The notes beneath the pieces are model-generated. The model was given only the letters and a program-made list of their open reading frames with translations. It was not told the DNA's origin and did not search any database. A stretch of 33,229 nt of DNA from Rhizobiales bacterium CCH3-A5 (GTDB taxonomy: Bacteria; Pseudomonadota; Alphaproteobacteria; Rhizobiales; Beijerinckiaceae): the NCBI GenBank assembly GCA_001556025.1, contig LSIB01000118.1, forward strand, positions 1 through 33,229, given 5' to 3'. Position 1 is the stretch's first letter, and every line of letters begins with the position of its first letter. The translations under genes were made by a program, and so were the position numbers. Positions 14,349-21,538 of the stretch are shown here, in pieces.

Positions 14349-15289
14349 CGATCCGGTTCGAAGCCGTCACCAAGCTCTTTCCCGGCGTCGCGCGCCCGGC
14401 CGTCGATGCGCTCGATCTGACGGTCGACAAGGGCAATATCTGCGTGCTGATCGGCCCGTCCGGCTGCGGCAAGACCACGACGATGCGGATGGTCAACCGG
14501 CTGATCGAGCCGACGTCGGGCCGCATCCTCGTCGGCGACCGCGACGTCACCCAAGGCGACCCGGTCGAACTGCGCCGTCATATCGGCTACGTCATCCAGC
14601 AGATCGGCCTGTTCCCGCATATGACGATCGCGGAGAACGTCGCGACGGTGCCGAAGCTGCTCGGCTGGCCGGAGGCCCGCATCACGGCGCGCGTCGCGGA
14701 GATGCTGGCGCTGGTCGGGCTCGATCCCGGCCAGTTCCTGAGCCGTTATCCGCGCCATCTTTCGGGCGGGCAGCGCCAGCGCGTCGGCGTGGCGCGCGCG
14801 CTGGCCGCCGATCCGCCTGTCATGCTGATGGACGAGCCGTTCGGGGCGGTGGATCCCGTGGTGCGTGGCCGGCTGCAGGACGAATTCCTCGCCATTCTGA
14901 AGCGGCTGGAGAAGACCGTGATCCTGGTCACGCACGATATCGACGAGGCGATCCGCATGGGCGACGTCGTTGCGATCATGCGCGACGGCAAGCTCGTGCA
15001 GTACGATACGCCTGACCGGCTGCTGGCGGCGCCCGTCAACGGTTTCGTCGCGGATTTCGTCGGGGCCGACCGCGCGTTGCGGCGGCTCTCGCTGGTCAGG
15101 GCCGGCGACCTCGCCGAGCCCGGCGAGGCGAGCGCCGGGCCGCGCCTGCCGGCGGAGGCCAATCTGCGCGAGGCGCTCGCTGTTCTGCTCGCAAACGGCG
15201 CGGACGAAGCGACACTCACCGGCGCGGACGGCACGGCGATCGGCAAGGTGACGCTGGCGGCGATCCGCGCGCGCGGCGCCGCCGCCTGA
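14345..15289 (+). CDS. ABC transporter ATPase, quaternary-amine (OpuCA/OsmV type)
   Basis: A 314-residue ATPase. Walker A GPSGCGKTT is at 37-45, followed by Q-loop YVIQQIGLFPHMTI, signature LSGGQRQRVGVARAL, Walker B VMLMDEPFGAVDP and the H-loop VTHDIDEA. The C-terminal extension after about residue 240 (FVGADRALRRLSL, then a short CBS-like segment) is typical of OpuCA/ProV-type proteins and may be regulatory, though it is shorter than a full CBS pair. Start ATG overlaps the permease stop (ATGA). It ends the operon, with only four bases before the convergent antiporter gene. Confidence 0.92.
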   Translation: MTIRFEAVTKLFPGVARPAVDALDLTVDKGNICVLIGPSGCGKTTTMRMVNRLIEPTSGRILVGDRDVTQGDPVELRRHIGYVIQQIGLFPHMTIAENVATVPKLLGWPEARITARVAEMLALVGLDPGQFLSRYPRHLSGGQRQRVGVARALAADPPVMLMDEPFGAVDPVVRGRLQDEFLAILKRLEKTVILVTHDIDEAIRMGDVVAIMRDGKLVQYDTPDRLLAAPVNGFVADFVGADRALRRLSLVRAGDLAEPGEASAGPRLPAEANLREALAVLLANGADEATLTGADGTAIGKVTLAAIRARGAAA

Positions 15290-15293
15290 CGCG

Positions 15294-17000
15294 TTACGCC
15301 GGCGCGGGATCGGGCGCGGCGCATTGCGCCAGCATGGCGCGGGCGATTTCGGCCTCGCCCATGATCGTCAGCGTCGCGCCGCACTTGGCGAGGTGCTCGA
15401 CGGCCGCGTCGGAATGGGCGCGCGCGATGATCGGCAGGTCGGGGTTGTTCGCCCTCGCCTGCTCGCAGACCTGTCCGGCTTCGAAACTCTCCGGGATCGC
15501 CACGAAGAGCCGCGTCGCCCGCGCGAGGCCAGCAGCTGCGAGCACAGCCGGATCGGCCGCGTTGCCCGCCAGCACCTCGGCACCGTCGCGCCTGGCGGCG
15601 GCGATCGCCTCCGGTTGCTCCTCGATGACGAGCACGGCATGGCCCTGGCCCGTCAGGCCCGCGCCGAGCAGCGCGCCGACGCGCCCGTAGCCGACGACGA
15701 CCATATGGCCGGACAGCGTCGTCGGCACGATATCGCGCTCGGGCTCGGGCTCCGGCTCGGGCCGGGCGGCGCTCGGCTTCGGCTTGACCGGCGTCGCCTC
15801 GGAGGCGAAGCGGTCGACCAGAGCAAACAGCACCGGGTTCAAGAGGATCGAGAGGATGGCGCCGGCCAGGATCAGGTCGCGGCCCTGCTCGGGCAGGATC
15901 TTCAGCGAGACGCCGAGACCGGCGAGGATGAAGGAGAACTCGCCGATCTGCGCGAGGCTGGCCGAGATCGTCAGCGCGACCGCGTCCGAGCGGCCGAAGG
16001 CACGCATGATCAGCCAGGCGGCGAGCGACTTGCCGATCAGGATGATCGCCAGCGTCGCGATCAGCGGCAAGGGCGCGCGCAGCAGGATCGCGGGGTCGAA
16101 CAACATGCCGACCGAGACGAAGAACAGGACGGCGAAGGCGTCGCGCAGCGGCAGCGATTCCTCCGCCGCGCGCTGGCTCAGCGGCGATTCGCTCAGGATC
16201 ATCCCGGCGAAGAAGGCCCCGAGCGCAAACGAGACGCCGAACAGGCTCGCCGCCATGAAGGCGACGCCAAGCGCGATCGCCAGCACCGCCAGCCGGAACA
16301 GCTCGCGGGAGCCGGTATGGGCGACCCAGTGCAGGATCCAGGGGATGATCCGGCGGCCGACGATGAGCATGAAAGCGACGAAGGCCCCGACCTTGGCGAG
16401 CGTCAGCCCGAGAACGCCCCATAGGCCGAGGTCGAAACGGCCCGCCAGCGGCACGGGCGAGCCGGGACTGGAGCCGTTCAGCGCGTCGGCCAGCGCCGGG
16501 ATCATCACCAGCGCCAGCACCATGGCGAGGTCCTCGACGATCAGCCAGCCGACCGCGATCTTGCCCTTCTCGGTCTGGACGAGGCGGCGCTCCTGCAGCG
16601 CGCGCAGCAGCACGACGGTGCTGGCGACCGAGAGCGCCAGACCGAAGACGAGGCCCGCGATCACGCTCCAGCCGAGCGACAGCGCCAACCCCAGCCCCAG
16701 CAGCGTCGCGGCCGCGATCTGGACAAGCGCGCCCGGGACCGCGATGGCGCGCACCGAGAGCAGGTCCTTCAGCGAGAAATGCAGGCCGACGCCGAACATC
16801 AGCAGGATGACGCCGATCTCGGCGAGTTCGTTGGCCAGCCCCTGATCGGCGACGAAACCCGGCGTGAACGGGCCGACCGCGACGCCGGCCAGCAGATAGC
16901 CGACAAGCGGCGAGATCTTCAGCTTCTGCGCCAGGGCACCGAAGACGAAGGCGAGGCAGAGACCCGCGACGAGAATGGCGATGAGCGGGCCGTGATGCAT
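15294..17000 (-). CDS. ybaL: YbaL-type CPA2 cation/proton antiporter with TrkA-N domain
   Basis: A 568-residue membrane protein. Residues 1 to about 390 form the CPA2 antiporter domain of roughly 12 helices, with the N-terminal block KLKISPLVGYLLAGVAVGPF and VILLMFGVGLHFSLKDLL characteristic of YbaL/KefB. A charged linker (about 395-425) leads to a cytosolic TrkA-N (Rossmann) domain with VVVGYGRVGALLG. These proteins exchange K+ (or other cations) for protons under nucleotide or thiol control. Length agrees with E. coli YbaL (558). Start ATG 17000 is supported by GGAG five bases upstream; upstream open frame to 17210 is not conserved. No ancillary KefG/F-like gene is adjacent. Confidence 0.9.
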   Translation of the reverse strand: MHHGPLIAILVAGLCLAFVFGALAQKLKISPLVGYLLAGVAVGPFTPGFVADQGLANELAEIGVILLMFGVGLHFSLKDLLSVRAIAVPGALVQIAAATLLGLGLALSLGWSVIAGLVFGLALSVASTVVLLRALQERRLVQTEKGKIAVGWLIVEDLAMVLALVMIPALADALNGSSPGSPVPLAGRFDLGLWGVLGLTLAKVGAFVAFMLIVGRRIIPWILHWVAHTGSRELFRLAVLAIALGVAFMAASLFGVSFALGAFFAGMILSESPLSQRAAEESLPLRDAFAVLFFVSVGMLFDPAILLRAPLPLIATLAIILIGKSLAAWLIMRAFGRSDAVALTISASLAQIGEFSFILAGLGVSLKILPEQGRDLILAGAILSILLNPVLFALVDRFASEATPVKPKPSAARPEPEPEPERDIVPTTLSGHMVVVGYGRVGALLGAGLTGQGHAVLVIEEQPEAIAAARRDGAEVLAGNAADPAVLAAAGLARATRLFVAIPESFEAGQVCEQARANNPDLPIIARAHSDAAVEHLAKCGATLTIMGEAEIARAMLAQCAAPDPAPA

Positions 17001-17164
17001 CTGGTCTCCGGGCTGGGCGAGGAAGCTGGCGGCCTTCGAATCTTGCGGTGTGGGGGCTGTGATTTCAACCTTTGCGCTTCGCGGTTTTGCGCGCGCACGG
17101 TGACGCTCTCGCGAAAATGGGCGAGACTGCCGCATCGGCGCGACAGGCAGAGGAAGGCAGCGAG

Positions 17165-17659
17165 ATGACGGCGAAGATCCGAGCGCTTTGCGCCGCAACC
17201 CTGCTCTCATCGGTCGCGGGAGCCGCGCTCGCCGCCGAGCCGGCCTGCGAGCCGATTGTCAAGGCGAGCCTGGCCGGCCCGCAGCAAAGTGCGCGCCACC
17301 GCGTGACGATGGAGGGGACGGTGATCGAAAGCGTCATGCTCAAGGATGCGATGTTCATGCGGGAGTCGCCGACCTCGTCCTGGCGTCGCGTGCCGATGGA
17401 CGGCGCCAAGCGCCGCGCGATGGCCGAGCAGGCGCTTGTGATGCTGCCCTTCAGCCAATGCACCGGGCCGGTCTTCGAGACGCGCGGCGGCGTCGCGATG
17501 GCGGTCTATTCCTACAAGCAGAGCAATCCGCTGACGCCGGGCAAGCTCGATTCGAGCCGCATCTGGATCGGCCGCGACGACGGGCTGCCGCGAAGGCTCG
17601 AATCCGATGGCGGCGTCGTCGCCGAGATCGAGTACGGGGATTTCAAAGCGCCGCAGTAG
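17165..17659 (+). CDS. Secreted protein of unknown function
   Basis: A 164-residue protein with a clear signal peptide (MTAKIRALCAATLLSSVAGAALA, cleavage before AEPAC). Start ATG 17165 has GAGGAAGG about seven bases upstream; the longer frame from 17072 would destroy the signal peptide. Two cysteines (ACEP and SQCTGP) could form a disulfide. The C-terminal RIWIGRDDGLPRRLESDG resembles the substrate-groove strands of LolA-like periplasmic proteins, but I cannot place it in a family. It is divergent from ybaL and ends 13 bp before the convergent PHA-region gene. Confidence 0.75.
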   Translation: MTAKIRALCAATLLSSVAGAALAAEPACEPIVKASLAGPQQSARHRVTMEGTVIESVMLKDAMFMRESPTSSWRRVPMDGAKRRAMAEQALVMLPFSQCTGPVFETRGGVAMAVYSYKQSNPLTPGKLDSSRIWIGRDDGLPRRLESDGGVVAEIEYGDFKAPQ

Positions 17660-17672
17660 CGGAAAGTCCCGA

Positions 17673-17993
17673 TCAGGCCCTCGGCTTCTCCAGCAGGATC
17701 TGGCCCTGCTTCTCGACGCCGAGCTTGAGTTTTTCCGCAAAGGCGGCGAGCAGCCAGGGCAGCATCATCTCGACGCGGACCAGCGTCTCCTCGACGGTGA
17801 GCGTGCCGCGCACCGTGTAGCCTAGCGCGGCGACGCCGAAGCTGAGCTCGTTGTCGCTCCAGCTTTCCTCGACGAGCTGCATCTTGAGCAGGCCGAGCCT
17901 GTCGCGGATGCGGTCGACGCCTTCGCGTAGCCGTGCGATCGCCGCCTCGCGGCCGAGTTCGTGGGAAACGGTGATGCTGACGGGTTTTGCCAT
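17673..17993 (-). CDS. Polyhydroxyalkanoic acid system (PHA granule region) family protein
   Basis: A small 106-residue protein. The start MAKPVSITVSHELGREAAIARL and the central VAALGYTVRGTLTVEETLVRVEMMLPWLLAAFAEKLK match the PHA_gran_rgn family (PF09650), small proteins often encoded near PHA storage genes. No PHA synthase or phasin is visible here. GTG 17996 directly precedes ATG 17993, so the start could be one codon earlier. It lies 61 bp downstream of the small winged-helix-like gene on the same strand and may be co-transcribed with it. Confidence 0.75.
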   Translation of the reverse strand: MAKPVSITVSHELGREAAIARLREGVDRIRDRLGLLKMQLVEESWSDNELSFGVAALGYTVRGTLTVEETLVRVEMMLPWLLAAFAEKLKLGVEKQGQILLEKPRA

Positions 17994-18054
17994 CACTGAT
18001 GAGTGGTGACGCGACCGCGCGATGTCCAGCGCGGCCGCGCAATTTTCTCAAAGC

Positions 18055-18267
18055 TCAGACCACTCGCTCCGTCAAAGCGCGCTGGCCATGGGCGGTCACG
18101 CGCCAGCGGCCGCCCTGCGGCTCGACGAGGCCGCGATCCTTCAGACTGATCAGCATGCAATCGTCGAAGATGAAGTGCTTGGTCTGCTCGTCCAGGCTTT
18201 CGAGCGCGATCCATTCGGGATCGGACATGATGCCGGGAACGTCGATCTGGAGGTGCTGCGTATCCAT
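18055..18267 (-). CDS. Small winged-helix-like protein of unknown function
   Basis: A 70-residue protein (start MDTQHLQIDVPGIM). The strong ribosome-binding site AAGGAGA six bases upstream fixes the ATG at 18267; a longer frame to 18315 lacks support. The segment LKDRGLVEPQGGRWRVTAHG reads like the recognition-helix and wing part of a small winged-helix domain, so a DNA-binding or modulatory role is possible, but there is no clear family. It is divergent from the FrhB-like gene and upstream of the PHA-region gene. Confidence 0.7.
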   Translation of the reverse strand: MDTQHLQIDVPGIMSDPEWIALESLDEQTKHFIFDDCMLISLKDRGLVEPQGGRWRVTAHGQRALTERVV

Positions 18268-18466
18268 GCGCGTCTCCTTCCACTTCCAATGTCTGCTCGA
18301 ATCCCCTTGTGTCAAAAGACATTGCAGCGAATCTTGACTTCGGCGTGGCGGGAATGGCTCGCCAATAAGCTTTTGCCGGCTTCGCGATCCCGCGCCGCTT
18401 GTGCCGAAGGCCGACCGGGGCGATGCTGGCGGCCGTCATCGCAGCTGCGATGCGGCCTGAAGGACG

Positions 18467-19732
18467 ATGCGCGTGGCGACAGCGCCGGCACCAAGACATG
18501 GCCCGCCGGCCACGCCGGAGCTGAACCCGCCCGCGCCGCGCGGTCTCTGCACCGATTGCGGCGTGTCGCGCATGGCCGACCCCAAGAGGTGCGGAACGGC
18601 CTGCCAGTTCATCAAACCGGACTATCCCGCGCTGGAACGCCAAGTGCATGGCCGCATGCGCGACGAAGCGCGGCCCGATGAGCGCTTCTTCGGCCCGTTC
18701 CGCAGCATGCACCGCGCTGCGCTGAAGGCGCCGCGCGAGGGCGCGCAATGGACCGGAATCACCACGCGGCTGGCCGAACGCCTGCTGGAGGAGGGCCTGA
18801 TCGACGCAGTGCTGACCATGGCGCCCGACCCGAACGATCGCTGGAAGCCCGTGCCCGTGATCGTCACCCGGGCGCAGGACATGGCGCAATGCCGGGGCAT
18901 GCGCATGGGGTATGCGCCGCTTCTGGCGCTGCTGGAGCCGGCGCGCGCGGCCGGCCACAGGCGCATCGCGCTGATCGGCATTCCGTGTCAGGTCTATGCG
19001 CTGCGGGCGCTGGAGCGCGAACTCGGCTTCGAGCGCATTTATGTGATCGGGACGCCCTGCTCGGACAACACCACGACCGAGCGTTTTCACGAATTCCTGG
19101 CGCTGCTCAGCGATGCTCCCGACACGATCAGTTACCTGGAATTCCGCGCCGACTACCATGTCGAGCTGCGCTTCGACGACGGGCGCGTCAAAACGATTCC
19201 GTTCCTGCGGCTGCCGCTGTCGAAGCTGCCGGGCGATTTCTTCCCGCTGACCTGCCGCACCTGCGTCGATTACAGCAACACGCTGGCCGACATCACGGTC
19301 GGCTACATGGCGGGCGAGGGGCGGCAATGGCTGATCGTGCGCAACGCGCGCGGGCAGGAGCTGCTCGATCTCCTGGGCGAGGAGGTGACGCTCGAAGCGC
19401 CCGGCAGCGCCGGCAAGCGCCATGCCTCGGTGCAAGGCTTCGCCGGCAATGTTGCGCGCGCGGCCGGCGGCCTGCCGCTCAGGGCGATGCCTGACTGGCT
19501 CAGGCCGCTGATGGGCTGGCTGATGCCGAAGATCGGCCCGCGCGGGCTCGAATTCGCCCGAACCCGCATCGAGATGAAGGCGATCGAGACCGTGCTGCAT
19601 CTGCGCCGCGCGCAGCCGCGCAAGCTGCGCGCCATGGTGCCGGCCCATATCTGGCCGCTGGTCGCGCCCTATGGCCTGTCGCCGGCGGAAGACGAGACAC
19701 CGCGCCAGCCTCCGCCCGCCGCGCCGGACTGA
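18467..19732 (+). CDS. FrhB-family iron-sulfur flavoprotein (coenzyme F420 hydrogenase beta-subunit/BciB-like)
   Basis: A 421-residue protein with the FrhB N- and C-terminal domains. Cysteines suited to iron-sulfur clusters are C28, C31, C42 and C46 (CTDCG...CGTAC), C174 (GIPCQ), C198 (GTPCSD) and C263/C266 (LTCRTC), followed by DYSNTLADITVGYMAG. Family members use ferredoxin and FAD, for example F420 hydrogenase beta subunit, divinyl chlorophyllide reductase BciB and plant hydroxymethyl-chlorophyll reductase. No F420 or bacteriochlorophyll genes are visible here, so the substrate is unknown. The start has AAGGA very close upstream. It is divergent from the small winged-helix-like gene and not in an obvious operon. 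Confidence 0.85.
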   Translation: MRVATAPAPRHGPPATPELNPPAPRGLCTDCGVSRMADPKRCGTACQFIKPDYPALERQVHGRMRDEARPDERFFGPFRSMHRAALKAPREGAQWTGITTRLAERLLEEGLIDAVLTMAPDPNDRWKPVPVIVTRAQDMAQCRGMRMGYAPLLALLEPARAAGHRRIALIGIPCQVYALRALERELGFERIYVIGTPCSDNTTTERFHEFLALLSDAPDTISYLEFRADYHVELRFDDGRVKTIPFLRLPLSKLPGDFFPLTCRTCVDYSNTLADITVGYMAGEGRQWLIVRNARGQELLDLLGEEVTLEAPGSAGKRHASVQGFAGNVARAAGGLPLRAMPDWLRPLMGWLMPKIGPRGLEFARTRIEMKAIETVLHLRRAQPRKLRAMVPAHIWPLVAPYGLSPAEDETPRQPPPAAPD

Positions 19733-19773
19733 CCGGCTCGCGTATCGTCAGCGGATTTTTCGGGCCATCCACC

Positions 19774-19798
19774 GGAACTCTGTCGCCGGCCCGCCGTT
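19774..19798 (+). promoter_or_regulatory. EcfG-type general stress promoter upstream of DUF883-like gene
   Basis: GGAAC at 19774-19778 and CGTT at 19795-19798 are separated by 16 bp, an exact match to the EcfG consensus. The -10 element is 39 bp before the start codon of the DUF883-like membrane protein, a family often stress-induced. Confidence 0.65.
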
Positions 19799-19837
19799 CT
19801 ATGGGCTCGACACGGATTTCAGCGATGGAGGTTCGCA

Positions 19838-20476
19838 ATGGCGACCATGAACAAGTTCCCGCCCGACGTGCCCAAGGATTGGGACGAGGCCTCCGACGAG
19901 ATCGACAATGCGACCTCAGGCCTGCGCGCCAAGGCCTCGAACCTCGCCGAAAAGGCGACCGAGACGGTCAAGGACGGCTATGAGCGCGCCAAGGACGCCA
20001 TGACGGATATGGACCCCGTCGAAAGCGCGCGGGAGGGCGGCAGGGCTCTGATCGACGCCGTGGAGCGCAATCCCGTCGTGGCATTCGGGCTGGGCGCGTT
20101 GAGCGTCGGCCTCGTGGCCTGGGCGGCACTTCGCGAGCCGCCGCGATCGAGCTGGTCGCGCTACGAGCCCGATTACGGCCGCCTGCGCAGCCTGTTCAAC
20201 AGCTTTTCCAGCGATGCGGCATCGACCGGCGAAAGCGCCCTGAAGAGCGGCGAGAAATGGTTGCGTGGCTATGGCGGCCAGGCGCGCGACTATGCCGAGC
20301 ACGCCCGCGACTATGCCGGCGAAGGTGGCCGCATAATCGCCCATCGTGCCCAGAAGGAGCCGGTCGCAGCCCTGCTCGGCATCGGCATCGCGGTCTATGT
20401 GCTCGGCTCGCTGCTGACCAGCGGTAGCCAGCCCGAGCCTGCTGCGCGCAAGCGCACGGCTGCCAAGCGGTCCTGA
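19838..20476 (+). CDS. DUF883/ElaB-YqjD-like membrane-anchored stress protein
   Basis: A 212-residue protein. A long charged amphipathic helix (about 15-75, with repeats such as AKASNLAEKATETVKDGYERAK) precedes a hydrophobic segment NPVVAFGLGALSVGLVAWAAL (about 78-98). A second helical stretch with YAEHARDYAGEGG repeats and a second hydrophobic segment (EPVAALLGIGIAVYVLGSLL) follow, then a basic tail (RKRTAAKRS). The pattern resembles ElaB/YqjD proteins, which anchor ribosomes to the membrane in stationary phase, but here it appears duplicated. Start ATG 19838 has GGAGG six bases upstream. An EcfG-type promoter lies upstream and a bidirectional terminator downstream. Confidence 0.75.
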   Translation: MATMNKFPPDVPKDWDEASDEIDNATSGLRAKASNLAEKATETVKDGYERAKDAMTDMDPVESAREGGRALIDAVERNPVVAFGLGALSVGLVAWAALREPPRSSWSRYEPDYGRLRSLFNSFSSDAASTGESALKSGEKWLRGYGGQARDYAEHARDYAGEGGRIIAHRAQKEPVAALLGIGIAVYVLGSLLTSGSQPEPAARKRTAAKRS

Positions 20477-20516
20477 CGCCAGCGCTTCGGACGTTACCAC
20501 ACGTGAAAAATGAAAA

Positions 20517-20543
20517 CGGGCCCGGCGCGACGCGCCGGGCCCG
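20517..20543. terminator. Bidirectional intrinsic terminator
   Basis: A perfect 12-bp stem (CGGGCCCGGCGC / GCGCCGGGCCCG) closes a 3-nt loop. On the minus strand it is followed by a T-rich run (TTTTCATTTTTCAC), giving a strong terminator for the lipoprotein gene. On the plus strand it is followed by AATTGTTCT, a weaker terminator for the DUF883-like gene. The two genes converge on it. Confidence 0.85.
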
Positions 20544-20585
20544 AATTGTTCTCCCGAACAACGAGGCGGTCAGGCCTCGTCGCTC

Positions 20586-20879
20586 TCACCACCAGCCGCG
20601 ACGATAGTAGCCACGGCCGTAATAGGCCCGGTTGTCGGCCGCGATCAGCGCGCCGCCGATCACGCCGGCCGCGACGCCAGCGGCGACCGCGCTGCCGGCC
20701 TCGTTGGAGGCGCGGCGGTTCTCGACATAATTCGCCGAACGGCACTGCTGGTAGGCGCGGGTGCCCGGACGGAAGCCCTGCGATTCGCAGGTCACCTCGG
20801 CGTCAGCCAGCGATTCCTGCGCGGTCTGGCAGCCCCCCAGGACGGCGGCCAGGGCGCCGACGATCAAGATAGTACGCAT
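20586..20879 (-). CDS. Small glycine-zipper lipoprotein
   Basis: A 97-residue protein with a lipoprotein signal peptide and lipobox (AVLGGC, Cys17). After a short soluble part with two further cysteines comes a small-residue hydrophobic stretch (GSAVAAGVAAGVIGGALIAAD) typical of glycine-zipper membrane segments, then a Tyr/Arg/Gly-rich tail (YYGRGYYRRGWW). It is probably an outer-membrane-associated lipoprotein of unknown role. The start at 20879 has AAAGGAAAA upstream. A good housekeeping promoter lies upstream and a strong terminator downstream, so it is monocistronic. Confidence 0.85.
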   Translation of the reverse strand: MRTILIVGALAAVLGGCQTAQESLADAEVTCESQGFRPGTRAYQQCRSANYVENRRASNEAGSAVAAGVAAGVIGGALIAADNRAYYGRGYYRRGWW

Positions 20880-20915
20880 TGTGTTTTCCTTTCAGCCTCC
20901 CAAGATACGGCCGGA

Positions 20916-20944
20916 CTAAAATCCAACTGTACCGCGAGGTCAAG
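20916..20944 (-). promoter_or_regulatory. Housekeeping sigma promoter of the lipoprotein gene
   Basis: On the minus strand CTTGAC (20944-20939) and TTTTAG (20921-20916) are 17 bp apart, a good match to the alphaproteobacterial CTTGAC-N17-CTATAT pattern at the -35. It ends 37 bp before the ATG at 20879. Confidence 0.6.
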
Positions 20945-21019
20945 GATCGCTTGCTTGGCGAGGTTAAGAGCAGGGCGTTCGACCTGTGCGTAACCTTGCG
21001 CCGGATCAGGATCGCCGCA

Positions 21020-21277
21020 TCAGCCCGCCTTGCGCGCCGGCTTTTCGACCGCCTTGCCCGAGCGCACGATCGTCTCGATCTCCAGCATCGACTTGCCGGA
21101 CTTCTCGGCGATGATCCTGTCCTGCTCCATGATGGCGTCGCGCGCCGGTTCGTCGCCGTCCAGGCCGCCGAGCAGCGCGGTGGGCACGCGCCGGTTCGAG
21201 GTGCGCGAACCATCGGCGTAGAACACGTCGAACATCACGAACTCGGCCTCGAGCGGTTTGGATTTCTTGCGGGCCAT
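21020..21277 (-). CDS. Small conserved-type hypothetical protein, basic
   Basis: An 85-residue protein beginning MARKKSKPLEAEFVMFDVFYADGSRTSNRRVP and ending in a basic tail (KAVEKPARKAG). The start ATG 21277 has AAAGGAC seven bases upstream; an upstream continuation of the frame to 21454 is not credible. The middle (DEPARDAIMEQDRIIAEKSGK) is charged and helical. I do not recognise a family and see no signal peptide or membrane segment. It is divergent from the epimerase gene. Confidence 0.7.
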   Translation of the reverse strand: MARKKSKPLEAEFVMFDVFYADGSRTSNRRVPTALLGGLDGDEPARDAIMEQDRIIAEKSGKSMLEIETIVRSGKAVEKPARKAG

Positions 21278-21467
21278 GGTCTGTCCTTTCGCATATGAGC
21301 GCTGCCGGCCGATGTCCGGCTGAGGACATGGCGAAGGCGCAAGGCCCGGTCTGGTCTGAACCGACAGCCGGGCTCGGGATGACGGGTCGCGGGGAGGCCT
21401 AGACCATGGCTGTCCGCGAGGCAATGCGGCGCGGCGACGGCCGCATGGGCGCATGGCTGCGGCGCAC

Positions 21468-21496
21468 TTGTTGAACGCAGGCCAAACCGTTTAGCT
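21468..21496 (+). promoter_or_regulatory. Possible promoter of the epimerase-led cluster
   Basis: TTGTTG (21468-21473) and TTAGCT (21491-21496) are 17 bp apart, 42 bp before the GTG start of the epimerase gene. Both hexamers are imperfect, so this is a weak call. Confidence 0.3.
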
Positions 21497-21538
21497 CACC
21501 ACGGCTCGCGGCGGGCGGGCGCAAGGGGCATCGCGCCA

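Noticed and set aside
17993..19648. A 551-codon minus-strand open frame
   Set aside because: It is antisense to the FrhB-like gene, whose cysteine motifs are intact; its product shows no family pattern.
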